From Mytilus galloprovincialis (Eukaryota > Mollusca > Bivalvia > Mytilida > Mytilidae): a stretch of 64,000 bases of DNA. The stretch spans positions 32,784,154 through 32,848,153 of the forward strand of contig NC_134845.1 of the NCBI RefSeq assembly GCF_965363235.1. Direction: 5' to 3'. How positions within the stretch are numbered: the stretch's first letter is position 1; every line of letters starts with the position of its first letter. The translations under genes and the position numbers were made by a program. The notes beneath the pieces were generated by a model. The model was not told the DNA's origin. It worked only from the letters and a program-made list of their open reading frames with translations, and did not search any database. Below, in pieces: positions 37,560 to 49,455 of the stretch.

Positions 37560-39513
37560 CATAGTTATTATTGTTCTATGCACGCCATATATAAACGCAC
37601 TTACCTGTGTAAAAATTTGATGGAATTTTATGTACTGTTCTAAACACAAACATCCGTTCTTTATTTATAACCTATTTGTAGCAATTAGGCCGTGACAAAA
37701 TAATATTGAATTTCAACAAAATACGTATATCTACGTCACATATAGTGTAATGTTCACAGTGTTTAAAAAAACATGTACAAATTAAACCTTCATTGCAGAA
37801 AAAAATCATAAAATTTTACAAAAAAAAATAAGAATTGCAAAGACTTACAATTTTCTGGATGCGACGTGAGTTAAAGTACAAGTATCGAATCTTAAATATT
37901 GCAAATTATAAAGATACTGATTAATTTATTTTTATTATATTCCTCCTACACGGAGAAAGAATTTTAAGTATAAAATACAACTCTATAAATAACACCATAT
38001 AAATACTTTACTTAATTCATTATAATCATTTTTACATTTGAACAAGTGTGGACACATATTAGTGTGGATATTATGTTTGAATGTTTGACAGTGTTTTCCG
38101 ACAAAAAGATTTCTCTGGTTACATTTGAATAATGCACATGTTGAAAGTGCTACATGGAAAACAGAAATTAAACTTTTGCATTTAGATTGATTGATTGCTG
38201 TTTGCTCTACGCCGCATTTGCACTGAAAGGCTATATCGTGGCGAGAGCTAATTCGAATATTATCACAATTTGAGGTATATTTATAAAATCAGACAAAAGG
38301 TCTTTCAATAAACTAAAATTCTAGACTAAAGCAAATTAATTATTTACAAATAAAGTTTTAGACATTTTTTGTCGCTATTTTTCACAATTTACAATTCACG
38401 CATAATCTGCGTTCTCTGGGATTGGAATTTGTCCTTAAATGCACAATTAAAAAATCTATTAAATACAAGATCTAAGAATGATTAAAACAAATCCCCTGCC
38501 CATTGAATGATTGATTTAAAGGGATAATTTTTTGCTTTAGATATCTTTTTGCTGATATTAGTTTGTTTACTTTCAACGATATTTATTGCTAGTCGAATTT
38601 GTATTTTTCATAATGTATGTTTATAAATGTTCTTTATTATTTTAAAATGCTGGCTATACACCCAAACTCTTCATTGTAATACTTTTGTTAATCATATTTG
38701 AAAACGAAAAGCTCGACTGACAGCATAAAGTTTGAGTAAAAAAGTAGAACAAATAAAAAAGTTTGAAACGTGTCATATTAAAACGTCGTTAAGGAGAGGG
38801 ACGCATTGACGTCTTGCCTCAGGATTCACTATGGTTGTAAAAAAGTACATCTTTATACTTATTATATACTAAGTTTAACTTAAGAGATCCCTGTTGTTTC
38901 GATCACTGAATAGAAAACTAATACAGTTAAAAGACGCACGAAAGAATTCGATCAAGAAAAACACAAAAATAGTATACACGAAATTCGGTGAAACTTGTAT
39001 TGAGCAATATACAATCACTTATAATAGAAGTTATGTAGATAAAAGAAATTACTTCTGGGTTCTAGATGAGGTGCGAGAAAGGGTGTTTTTTAAACACTAG
39101 AATTGACTTATTACCAAAATTTCGTTAACATAGGAAATACCAACGACACTTGGCTGAATCATATAAAATAAAATAATATATTTATAATTAATAATACTTA
39201 AATTGTTTTTCTGCATGAACTCCACAGTACATGGATTTTTTATTATAAGGAAACACACTTCTCTTACCATGATAGCCTTATTATATTAATCGCCGATTGT
39301 TTTGTCGATACAATTCTCCTTCATTTTGGTCCTTGATTTGTTTGACAATCAACAGAAAGATATATTGGAAGTTTCGTTGATGAAATTTTATTGATGAAAA
39401 TATTTTTTCTCATAGCAAATAATCTTTCTATATAATCCTGTACAAGCAAATATATTTGAATTGTATCCCTTTATCCAGCTTTATACTAGTCACACATATT
39501 TATGATATTACAG
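37560..39513. other. Intergenic, nothing recognised
   Basis: AT-rich. A 68-codon frame at 38894-39100 is rich in K, R and T without known motifs and is not called as a gene. Confidence 0.4.
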
Positions 39514-40379
39514 TGACTTGACTGTTAGTGTTGCTCTCCACCAATTGCAATTCATGCAAAATTTTGACCAAATTGCAGTTTGTTTTATAAAATCAAATTG
39601 TTCAACTGGTCAGAAATTTAAACCAACTGCTGTAGAAAACCACAGCCAACTCATGAAAGTGCAAGGTGATAAAATAAAACATACTTACAATCCTATAAGA
39701 CTTTAACTCCACTTTAATGATGTTATGACACAATTAGTTTATCAGTTTGTATAGTTATATTATATTCATTTCCATGCTGAAGGGGAACTGTTTATTTTGA
39801 ATTGCTATTAAATTGTCAAAACTAAGCTTTCATATAGTTTTTCTTTCTAAAAGTATTCTATATTTATAAGAATCAGATATCATTTTAAACAAAACATCAT
39901 ATATTCAGTAAAATATGTGTAAAATTGCAATATATGTTTGTAGGAAGTTTCCATGGGGGAGATAATAACTTTTCTTTCAAAAAGTCCTTATTCAAAAGAA
40001 TAATATTTTAGGTTATCTCCCCTGAAAACTTATCAATAGCATATTGTTATTTCACACATATTTTACTGAATATATGATGTTTTATTTAAAATGATATCTG
40101 CTTCTTATAAATATAGAATACTTTTAAAAAGAAAAACTATATGAAAGCTTAGTTTGGACGATTTTATAGCAATTCAAAATAAACAGTTCCTCTGTAGTAT
40201 AAGTCTTATAGGATTGTAAGTATATTTTATTTTATCACCTTGCACTTTCACATTTTGGCTGAACAATTTGTTCAATATTCTGACCAGTTGAACAATTTGA
40301 TTTTATAAAACAAATTGCAATTTGGTCAAAATTTTGAATGAGTTGCAATTGGTGGAGAGCAACACTAACAGTCAAGTCA
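39514..40379. mobile_element. Large foldback (palindromic) element, 866 bp
   Basis: TGACTTGACTGTTAGTGTTG at 39514 reappears as its exact complement ending at 40379. The arms stay complementary inward to GGGAGATAA (about 39957-39966) and TTATCTCCC (about 40013-40021), leaving a loop of roughly 45 bp. The right arm is about 368 bp. The left arm is longer because of about 70 extra bases near 39707-39780 (ctttaatgatgttatgacac onward). No coding capacity; the 62-codon frame in it is chance. Confidence 0.88.
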
Positions 40380-40383
40380 ATTT

Positions 40384-40640
40384 AAATTGAGAAGATGTGG
40401 TATAAAAGCCAATAACACAACCATTCTCTGGACGGCCTTCAACAAGGAACACAATCAATACCGTGTAGTAAGCAATAATAGGACGCAAAATGACAAAATG
40501 TAAAATGATTCGAGCGAAAAAACTAAGTGCATGATTTATGTCCAAAACAATAAATGAAAAATAAACAAAATAAAATCAATCAACGACACCCACTGATTAC
40601 AGGTTTCTGACTTTCGGCAGGGTGCGTCCACATGTTTTCC
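40384..40640 (+). repeat. Dispersed repeat, 'gaagatgtggtat...ggccttcaacaa' family
   Basis: Starts immediately after the foldback element. It shares GAAGATGTGGTAT and ACGGCCTTCAACAA, then an A-rich block and a 'caggtttctgacttt' end, with copies at 21655 and 51612. Confidence 0.6.
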
Positions 40641-42700
40641 AGAAGTGCTCACCTAAAGTTGATGTTTCTTACTTTTCGTTGTCAACAACAGTTGCTTTGA
40701 TACAAGCTACTGAAACGAATCTATATGGGAAGAATTCCAATGGAGTTTAAATTAAGACCGTTTATGAGCAGCTCTTTTCCATACATAAAACTCCCTTAAA
40801 ATGTGATTGATTTCAAAATTGTTGTTTGTGCAGAAATAACACACATTAATTGCTGATGAGGTGTAAAACACACCATTTAAAGTAGCAACTTGAAAAAGTA
40901 TATAAAAAAATCCCCTAAAGAACTAAGAAATAATATCATGAAAAATGTCATGTTTTATTTTTAAATGAACTTCAAGGTTAATTTCAGTATGACGCGAGAT
41001 TGCTGTTAGCAAATCAAAATAATGTATTATAATGAACAACACATGTTTTAGTATGTAAGCTTTTATTTTACTGTTAGTTTTAATATACTAACTATATGTT
41101 TTATTTGTGTTATCCAATATTTCATGGTATACGCAATGTTTTATATGTATATTGGAATGTATAATGTTATACAAGTGGTGAGACATTATAAAATATTGAA
41201 TCTGTAATTATATATGTAAATGAAAATTATACTTTATAAATTTTGTGAATCAGAAGAGCTTTTGCTTGATTTACATTCATCAGAAACGCTACACAAAATC
41301 AACAGTAGTATACAAGTCATAAACCGATTGAGAGAACACTAATTAGTGTTACAAACTTAAACCGAGGGAAACACATAAAATTTAACAGAAAAACAAACAC
41401 TGAAGTGCAACAAAAACTCCAACATACAAAGAACAGAACTATTTGATAACAACAGTCATATTCCTGACTTAGTACAGGAAAGTTTATGGTTAAAGGGTTT
41501 TATGGCTAGCCCAACATCCCGCTTATATGTAAATGTTAAAGAATATCGATAAACTGACAACAACACTGTTAGTTTTTTCGTTAGAATTGTTTTACATTTG
41601 TTATTTCGGAGCCTTTTATAGCTTACTTCGCGATATGGGCTTTGCTCATTGTTGAAGGCCATACGGTAACTTATAGTTGTTAATTTCTGTGTCATTTGGT
41701 CTCTTGTGGAGTGTTGTCTCATTGACAATCTTATCACATCTGTTTTTTTTATATCAAAATTTGTCATTGTTTATATATTCTAACGAGGAATTCAAGTATA
41801 TGTTATAAAGCATGTCAGTACCAGAGCACTTACTACATACTGAGCTGATGAAAACAGTCCACCAGGCCTTGAAGTCATAAAATTTTCTAGTCTGTTATTT
41901 GTACTCATACTCCAATATCAACCAATCAAAAGTGCTGCATTTCATGCTTCGAACATGATTTTTGTGATCCGAGCACTGAGCCAAGTGTTATGAAAAGCGA
42001 GATAAGAGCATAAAGAAATAATAGATGCCTACAGTATTTCAATCTCATACTCTGGAAGTTGATCACAAAAAGGAGAAGGTCCGGTAAGGGCTAGTTTTGG
42101 CCTATTACTCGAAGGACATCAAATGTACGATTTTTAACATTTTTAAATAATTAAGTGTCAACCTCAGTCGACTAATAAGTATATGTAACAGATTTGTACT
42201 GATCTGGTCATTACAGACGTTTCAAGCTTAATTATGAAAAATATATCAAATATGCCATAAAGCGTCTCTTTTCAGATTGTTTTGTCTTAACTGTTGGTAT
42301 TCGCATTCGTGTTCAGTCCTTTATTATCATCATATACAACATATATTTAAATGCGGCCACTTCCATTTTGGACAAAAACTGTCTTAAAATTAACACAAAT
42401 GAATGCTTAAATTGTGAAGACTTCAGTTATACTAAATTGTTATATGAATTTACAATAAATAGCTAAAAAAATACTTTTTAACAAATTGGTAAAAATGCTA
42501 TAATTTGAAGCTAAAAGGGGTCTTATCGGGCCTACTCATTTCACAAAGACTATCGAAAATATGCTGTTGATCATTCCCAACAGGTCAACACATTAAGATT
42601 CGAGTTGTGTCAACCATTGATCGTGACCTAGGATAGGATGAATTACATAAGACAGGGCTAAATGACATGTTTTAGTGTTGAACCTATATGCAATGATCAT
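40641..42700. other. Intergenic with repeat pieces, no gene
   Basis: Holds a minus-strand 'attcctgacttagtacagga' piece near 41455-41570 and a minus-strand 'gttgtctcattgacaatc' repeat at 41630-41745. The rest is AT-rich without signal. Confidence 0.45.
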
Positions 42701-42704
42701 CATA

Positions 42705-42775
42705 AATACCTTGATTGAAATTTTGTATCTGCGCCAGACGCGCGTTTCGTCTACAAAAGACTCATCAGTGACAAG
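42705..42775 (-). repeat. gtagacgaaacgcgcgtctggcg-core repeat, minus strand
   Basis: CGCCAGACGCGCGTTTCGTC plus 'tacaaaagactcatcagtgac' is the complement of the module at 45280-45320. Confidence 0.7.
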
Positions 42776-44224
42776 TGTCGTTTAAATATCTGCAGTATAT
42801 TGTTGAATATATCTTTCAAATGATGTTTCGTTTGATCTTTTTGAAGCTTCGCAATTAACTGCCATTCATCAAAGTTCTAGGAATAGAGGCAGAGGATTAA
42901 TCACCTTTGATTATTATTCTTGAAAAATAACAAACGAAGACCAGACTTCTCAGGAGGTTTTTTTCATGAGCAACATGACAGTTGCCACATATGGAGCAGG
43001 ATCTGCTTATCATTCCGTAGCACATGTAAGCACCTCAGGTTTTTGGCGGAATTCGTGTTGCTACGTTTTTAACTTTCTATGTTGTTTGTTTTAGACAGTC
43101 ATCCCCCCACTAGCGAATGGAAAACAATGTTCGAACATATAATAATAATGTTTCACATATTGTTTGTTAGCAGTACTTATCGAGGGGTATCGTTCGCAGT
43201 TTTTGAATGCAATGATTCGTCCTGAAGAAAATACGCGCTAGTTCTAAAACTCAATGTACACTATGTTTATTAGCGGGACAAAGTTTTGAACATTCAAACT
43301 TTAAAAAATGTAAATTAAAATTGAAATTTAGTTTTCTTAATGGTCAGTAAAACAAATATCTACATTTAGAACCATAGACTGACGTCAAAGAAATTGGAAG
43401 AACGATAGTAATTTATTCACAATAATTTTGGTCGGACCAAATGTCATTTGAGATATAATCAAGTCTTATGCATTGGCTGCAATTGAATAGTTTCGTAAGT
43501 AGTAGAGGCCATTGGAAAGAAAAATCTGATTGCAGATTAATTTGCTTCATCTCATAAATCGTGGATCTATAATAAAAAAGGGAAATATACTAGACATACT
43601 TACTCCAAGTGTGACGAAATGAATACGGCGGTGTGGATTGAATACATTGAACTTTCATGACGTATAAGTCTATACAAGGGTGAAGACATGTTTGATCTAT
43701 TCAAACAAACGTATCCGTATTTGCAAATAATTAGTTGTGACTAACGACAAAACAATATGTCATTTTCCTGACTTAGTACAGGATTAAAAGGTCATCGTTC
43801 AAAGTCCAGGCAAATGAGTATATCACAAGCCAAAAGAGTGGTTTAGTCATCCAAAAGAGCATAACTACCTGATGAGTAAGTTTGATTACCCACTCGGCAT
43901 TAGCCATATAATAAACAATGTTTGTTTTATTTGCTAAACTTAGGCAAGCAGTCACTCTGCTAGCAGCCAGTGTTCAGATATTCTATAAACTCTAAAATAC
44001 TAAATGTTTTTTATACTATAAATAAAGCTCTTTAATCTAACAACTAAAGACACTATGCATGAGTAGTTCACCTTTTATTCAGAAAATTGCGTTGGTGTGC
44101 GGGGTTCAAGCACTGGCTTTTGATTGTTACTGTGATCATATGAAATTTTCGTTTACGATTTTCTTTAAAAATCAAGCCGTTGACCTTCTAAGTTGTTTTT
44201 ACACTGGTCGTACATTTTATATTG

Positions 44225-44345
44225 CTTGATTTACAGAGTGAGCCAAAGTTCCACGTTGAAGGCCATGTGGTAACCAGCTGCATACATCCATGACATTTGA
44301 TCTTGGATGGATAGTTGTCGCATTGACAAAACCAAACCCCATTCT
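44225..44345 (-). repeat. Dispersed repeat, 'tgtctcattggcaatcataccacat' family, diverged
   Basis: Blocks 'gttgaaggccatgtggtaac' and 'ggatagttgtcgcattgac' match 41630-41745. Between 42776 and 44225 I see only a 'gtacagga' repeat piece near 43765-43790. Confidence 0.55.
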
Positions 44346-44889
44346 ATTTTTATTTTACGTATGGTAGTTATTTAACATGTGAAATGGGTACATATTGCAG
44401 TAGATAGAATATAATTAAGTTTATGAACCTGTAATTTAGTGGTAGTCGCGTAGGTTGCTTTATTTCTTATGTCATATTTGTTTCGAAATTTTGCTGTTTT
44501 TTCTCTCGTTTTAATTGCTTAACACTGGTCGTTTTGAGGCCATTAATTAATTTGGTCTTTGTAGAACACTATGCTATTTCAGCCAATACTCCGCTTTGTA
44601 GGCCATTCGAGCACCTTTAGTTTATATTTTATATAATAGTTAGGTTAGAATCGCACAAGTAATATTTGGGATAACAAACATAGAAAGCGTCTCTAAATTG
44701 ATACATTATTATTCTTTATTTGCCACCCCAGCTGTTATTTTTTACAAATCAAGTTAACATTTTCCAGCGCCGACCAACAATAATCCGGATTGAGATAATT
44801 TGTTCCTTTCTTCGGAATTTGATGAGACTGTCATCAAAGTGAGAGGTTTAGCGCTTTAAAACCAGGTTTATTCCACCATTTTCTACATT

Positions 44890-45040
44890 TGAAAATGCCT
44901 GTTCCAAGTCAAGAATATGACAGTACTTGTCCATTCGTTTTTGATGTGTTTTTTCATTTGATTTTGCCATGTGATTATGAACTTTTCGATTGGATTCTCC
45001 TCTGAGTTCAGTATTTTTGTGTTTTTACTTTTTTCTAATC
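44890..45040 (+). repeat. Dispersed repeat, 'ccaagtcaagaatatgacag' family
   Basis: TTCCAAGTCAAGAATATGAC, then 'tgtccattcgtttttgatgtg' and 'ctgagttcagtatttttgtg'. Related to 51415-51560 and, inverted, to 3975-4265 and 56240-56375. Confidence 0.6.
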
Positions 45041-45189
45041 ATATAAAAACTCTCATCTGGACAAACATTCTCTCGTTTTCCAACATGTCCATATTTGTTT
45101 GAACAAACGGCTTGGGACGTTGCTATCGTCTATATAATCCCTATCAAACGCTCTTTCAAGGAAACACGCAAGTAATTGTCTTCCATTGA

Positions 45190-45345
45190 AGATCACAGAC
45201 CATCGCAGTTTAGTTCTCAATGCTATTCAACTTCGTACTGTATTTGGCCTTTTTAACTTGTTTTATTCAAACGTCACTGATGAGTCTTTTGTAGACGAAA
45301 CGCGCGTCTGGCGCAGATACATATTTTCAATCCTGGTACTTATGA
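45190..45345 (+). repeat. gtagacgaaacgcgcgtctggcg-core repeat
   Basis: Contains CGTCACTGATGAGTCTTTTG, the core, then 'caatcctggtacttatgatgag'. Best second copy of the 34010 family. Confidence 0.7.
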
Positions 45346-46499
45346 TGAGCTTGCTTAGAATATAAAACCATTGCACTTAAGCGTAGACCACTTCACTGTC
45401 AAGTTCTACAAATATATAACTGTGATCTGAAATCTTACAAAACATATTCAAATGGTCATAGACAATAGTTACTGCAGTTATCTGTCTTTGATTTCCGATA
45501 GGAGATTAAAATTATCTCAATCCAGGAATTTATTATAAAAATAGTGGTATTGTTAATAGTTAATATTGTTATAAGTTAACATCGTCTCTATCTATGGTTA
45601 AACTTTTGTTTGCACATATGGTTAACCTGTAAAAGATTTTACTGTAACTAGTTGTGTTTATTTCCTAAATATATTAACACAACCAAATTGTGTGTAATTT
45701 AAATTTCACAATGGAACCCTTTTTCCCACAAACAGGGGTTCATTTAGGGGTGAAAACGAGTTTGCAATTTGTTTTACATTTAAATATCTATTAAATGTAT
45801 TTATTTTAGTTGCAGTATAAAATAAAATTAGGTCAATGTCTTAAAAAAACAATCTTTTTCGTACTCGACACAAAACTGGTACCTCGCTCTTACCTACATT
45901 GTAGTTTCTCCGCCTCACACAAACAAGTTTATATTTTCCTGACATTGACCTATAGCTAATATTGTATATTTAGAAATTCTTGACGGCTGATTGTGTTCAT
46001 CTAGTCAACAAGTTATAATCGTATTAGTTTTTTTTTATCAGGAGATCTTTATATATATTTCTTTGATGTTATTTAAGAAGAATTTTTAATTTATTTCTCA
46101 AATAAAATCTCACAATTAAATTGATCGCAAACAGGTACGGGTAAACGTTTATCTAATAAAATTAGAGCTGCATAATTTATATTATTAGAAATATAATTCC
46201 CAAATGTCATGGCTAATCGTTCACCTTTGAGAATTTGTGCTATTATTGTCTGTTCACGCATTATCTAAATAAAAGGTTAAATATATGTTGTGTTAAGAAA
46301 AGTTGTAAGTTGTACACATCCTTATGGTATGCTTCCTCTTACCTTGACTTTTTTTTGTAAGACAAAGACAAAGACAAACACTTTAGTAAAGTCTCACCTT
46401 ATGTACATACATCTAAAAAATATAAATATATAAACAACAGCGTAAACATAAGACACACTAAAAAAAAGTTATGAGAGACTGAATAAAACACATATACAT

Positions 46500-46695
46500 A
46501 ATATATATATATATATATATATATATACAACTTGTCTAAACATCAACACAACAATGTTAGATCTGTAAATTTGCTTTCGCAAACTTTTTGTTCTTCCCTC
46601 GCCGGGATTCGAACCCATGTTACTGAAATATCGTGACACCAAATCGCCTGCACTGTAGCCGTCCCGCTAGACCACACGACCACCTGGGCTTCACA
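46500..46695 (-). mobile_element. tRNA-derived SINE with (AT)n tail
   Basis: On the minus strand the head starts near 46691 and shows GTGGTCTAGCGGGACGGC (A box region) and GGGTTCGAATCCC (B box, 46603-46615). The spacing is close to a tRNA, but with too many mismatches and no acceptor-stem closure for a real tRNA. A body follows to about 46530, then (AT)n at 46500-46528. This is the normal layout of a tRNA-type SINE. Confidence 0.82.
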
Positions 46696-46937
46696 AAAAT
46701 AAAGCTTTCGGTGGCCGTGTGTTACCTTTCCTCGTCAGTTTTAATCTAGCGTCGTACTACAGTACATGATATATAAGGCATGGATATTGTAACAGATCAG
46801 CTCAATACATATGTGTTACATCAACCTATATAAAAGGTCAATTTCAGCTTATACATAAAACACTCATAAAAGAGTAATGTCTAATGAGTACCTGATTAAA
46901 ACATATTGACACAAAACAAGTAATTTATATACAATCA

Positions 46938-47212
46938 TTAAACATATAAAACACTTTTTCTTTTTAATAATATATCATGGCAGATTTTGGCAGCATACAA
47001 TTGCATATCATCATTATTAAACATAAATATAAGTTTTTCATCATCAAGCATACTTATAAAACTATTCTTAAAGTGACTGACACGATTATAAAAGCTATCA
47101 CATAAATCTGTATAAATTGGACATTGCAATAAAACATGTTTTTCATTTTCAATATCATTACAATTTTTTAAAACACAACCAGCTTCGTTTATCAATACGA
47201 TTCGGAGATTAG
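46938..47212 (-). mobile_element. LINE 3'-end fragment (C-terminal zinc motif)
   Basis: Minus-strand frame beginning RIVLINEAGCVLKNC, then ENEKHVLLQCPIYTDLCD, ending with ...LLKRKSVLYV and a stop. The C..C...E..H....CP pattern is the usual C-terminus of CR1/Jockey-group LINE proteins and resembles the end of the copy at 14240-15260. It is cut at 47212, exactly where the repeat-flanked unit at 47213 starts. Confidence 0.72.
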
Positions 47213-48514
47213 TATTGTGTTGATATTTTAGGTAATGGTGTATATGTACGTTGTACCCAACAATTGTAATACCTTTTAGTACAATCTAGGGGGATACTCA
47301 CGGTAGGAGGCCGGAATCAACAACGGAAAGAAAACCAAACTAGAAAATCAAGAAATACGCTATTAATTTAATAAAGAGAACATCATTATAATTATTATAC
47401 AATTTCACAGTACAAATATTATAGTCAAAAATAAATTGAAAACAATAATTAAATATCACAATTCAAATTAGATATAATATAATAACAATAATAATTACCA
47501 TTAAATTAAACCTTTTTTTTTTTAAATTAAAATATAAATTATTTAAGTTGGTGCGGTTGTTATTTGTCCTGTAACTGTTCCTATTGTTGATCCAGTGCTT
47601 GTAGTCGTTGTAGTTGATCCAGTGCTTGTAGTCGTTGTAGAGGCTGGTATTGATGTTGATACGGCTGTGGATATGGTAGATGTTACGGTATGTCCAGTTG
47701 ATATTGAAGTGGCACTGGAACTTGCAGATGGTGTCGATGTCTGTAAAGAAGGATATATTAAAGAAAAGTGCTGAGGCGTTTGAAGACTAGTTGTTTGAGG
47801 TGGTGGTCTTGTGTTAAAAGAAGATGGAATCGTTGGTCTACGAATAATGGAAGGTCTCAAAGGTGTGATGTGAGTTGGTGCTACTGGATATCCGGTCCAC
47901 GATGAGAGAAAATGGTTGCTGCTGCCTTGATGAATTGGCGATGATTGCAAAAAGAGTTGATCGTCGTAAGGAATAGTTGTATTGTTGTCACAATCTTCAA
48001 CAGGATAAGATGATGGTTTGTCTGTTTTGAAGGTGACAACGTTGTCTGTTTTATCGAAAATATCCAAAATATCAAATGCTGAGTCAAGTTTCTCCTGAAT
48101 TTGTCGATGGTGGCTGTAATTGGATGGTGTCTTTCCTGGCTTTTGTGGTTTCTTTCCGTTGCTATACATAGTCCTCTACTATTATATTGTGTTGATATTT
48201 TAGGTAATGGTGTATATGTACGTTGTACCCAACAATTGTAATACCTTTTGGTACAATCTAGGGGGAGGCTCACGGTAGGAGGCCGGAATCAACAACGGAA
48301 AGAAAACCAAACTAGAAAATCAAGAAATACGCTATTAATTTAATAAAGAGAACATCATTATAATTATAATACAATTTCACAGTACAAATATTATAGTCAA
48401 AAATAAATTGAAAACAATAATTAAATATCACAATTCAAATTAAATATAATATAATAACAATAATAATTACCATTAAATTAAACCCTTTTTTTAAATTAAA
48501 ATATAAATTATTTA
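47213..48514 (-). mobile_element. Small repeat-flanked unit, possible non-autonomous LTR-type (TRIM/LARD-like) element
   Basis: Two direct repeats, 47213-47545 (333 bp) and 48185-48514 (330 bp), differ at only about five bases plus a poly(T) length change. They flank about 640 bp filled by one reading frame (next entry). The close match of the repeats suggests a recent origin. No gag, protease, RT, integrase, primer site or clear target duplication is visible, so an autonomous retroelement is excluded. A plain segmental tandem duplication explains the repeats equally well. It interrupts a LINE fragment on its left. Seen: the repeats. Inferred: the LTR label. Confidence 0.5.
47543..48169 (-). 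CDS. Uncharacterised 208-aa frame inside the repeat-flanked unit
   Basis: Runs from ATG at 48169 to a stop whose TAA lies in the left repeat. The N-terminal third is mixed (MYSNGKKPQKPGKTPSNYSH; ILDIFDKTDNVVTFKTDKPS) and might be a short fold. The middle is rich in P, S and T (RRPTIPSSFNTRPPPQTT). The last 60 residues are almost only S, T, I, V and G with TTTTSTGST repeats, like a linker or mucin-type stretch. There is no signal peptide, membrane segment or catalytic motif. I do not recognise it. It may be the product of a non-autonomous element, an exon of a host gene, or a chance frame kept open by low complexity. Confidence 0.35.
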   Translation of the reverse strand: MYSNGKKPQKPGKTPSNYSHHRQIQEKLDSAFDILDIFDKTDNVVTFKTDKPSSYPVEDCDNNTTIPYDDQLFLQSSPIHQGSSNHFLSSWTGYPVAPTHITPLRPSIIRRPTIPSSFNTRPPPQTTSLQTPQHFSLIYPSLQTSTPSASSSATSISTGHTVTSTISTAVSTSIPASTTTTSTGSTTTTTSTGSTIGTVTGQITTAPT

Positions 48515-48591
48515 TAAACTTTGTCTTATTTTTCCAAAGTAAAATAAAAATAAAAATAATTTTTAATCTAAATTAATTCGAACACCAAGAG

Positions 48592-48625
48592 ACTCACCTA
48601 GAAAATCAAGAAATACGCTATTAAT
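48592..48625. repeat. Third partial copy of the repeat at 47213/48185
   Basis: ACTCAC joined directly to CTAGAAAATCAAGAAATACG and 'ctattaat'. In the full repeats these two pieces are separated by 38 bp (47302-47339). Confidence 0.75.
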
Positions 48626-48960
48626 GTTTTAGCGACTTGATTTCCTTATATACCAATTTCTAAGTGTCATAGAGGCCATGAAGCTGTTATTGTTAGTCCA
48701 CAATAAATTAAAATAAGAGTGACCAAATATAGTTAAGGTACAGAACTAGGCCATAATTATCATTTATATAAAAGATGAGTTTTCTTTAATATCTGTAATT
48801 TCTACTTTTGAAATTACCACAATATGTTTCAAAATATATTCATTAATATTTTCTTAACCTTAATATAAAACAATACACAACTTAGAATCTATATAAAAAA
48901 TAATATAAAATAACATTATAAATTTTAATTAAGATATTGATGATACTAAGGTACTAGTTT

Positions 48961-49197
48961 GTGCCCTATAGTTTATCAATGTTAATTTATGGACGTAAGT
49001 TGACCATGTCACTACTTGAACCATTGTCCGAAGTTTATGACTTGTTTGTTCATCCTTCACTTTCAAACAAAGATTTAAGTAGTATTTGTTCTATCAGAAA
49101 GTTATTTGACCCAAAGAAAGTTAGTTTGACCAAGTTAAGTTTACTTGAACTAAAAACTGGACATGAAAATTTGGCCTTTAAAGTATATAACAGTTAA
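48961..49197 (+). other. 78-codon open frame, unrecognised
   Basis: Reads MPYSLSMLIYGRKLTMSLLE and later DLFVHPSLSNKDLSSICSIR. It is less AT-biased in wording than the flanks and rich in L and S, but I see no known domain and no splice-supported gene around it. It could be a remnant of an element ORF. Confidence 0.2.
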
Positions 49198-49455
49198 ACA
49201 ATAATTTGTTATAAAATATTTTTCACATTAAATTTTATATGCATTAAATATTGAACTATATGAAATCAAAAATAAAGTGCATTTTTCTATTACAATATTA
49301 GTCTATAATTAATCATTATAGAATGGAGATTATCAGATAAGCCTTGATTTTGTGCTTCTATTGTAATTTTTGGATGAAGTAGATAAAACTCAATTGCATT
49401 GTTCACTCATATTTATCAATAAGATAACATGTGATTGGATACAGGTATCATATCA

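Noticed and set aside
38894-39100. 68-codon plus-strand frame
   Set aside because: No motif, no splice support, in repeat-poor but otherwise non-coding AT-rich DNA.
39518-39706. 62-codon plus-strand frame
   Set aside because: Entirely within an arm of the foldback palindrome; the other arm does not keep a comparable frame.
46600-46692. Possible tRNA gene on the minus strand
   Set aside because: Has A and B boxes but no matching acceptor stem and is followed by a body and an (AT)n tail, so it is a SINE head.
47881-48273. 130-codon minus-strand frame overlapping the 208-codon frame
   Set aside because: Different frame over the same bases, begins inside the right repeat, irregular composition; the longer frame is preferred.
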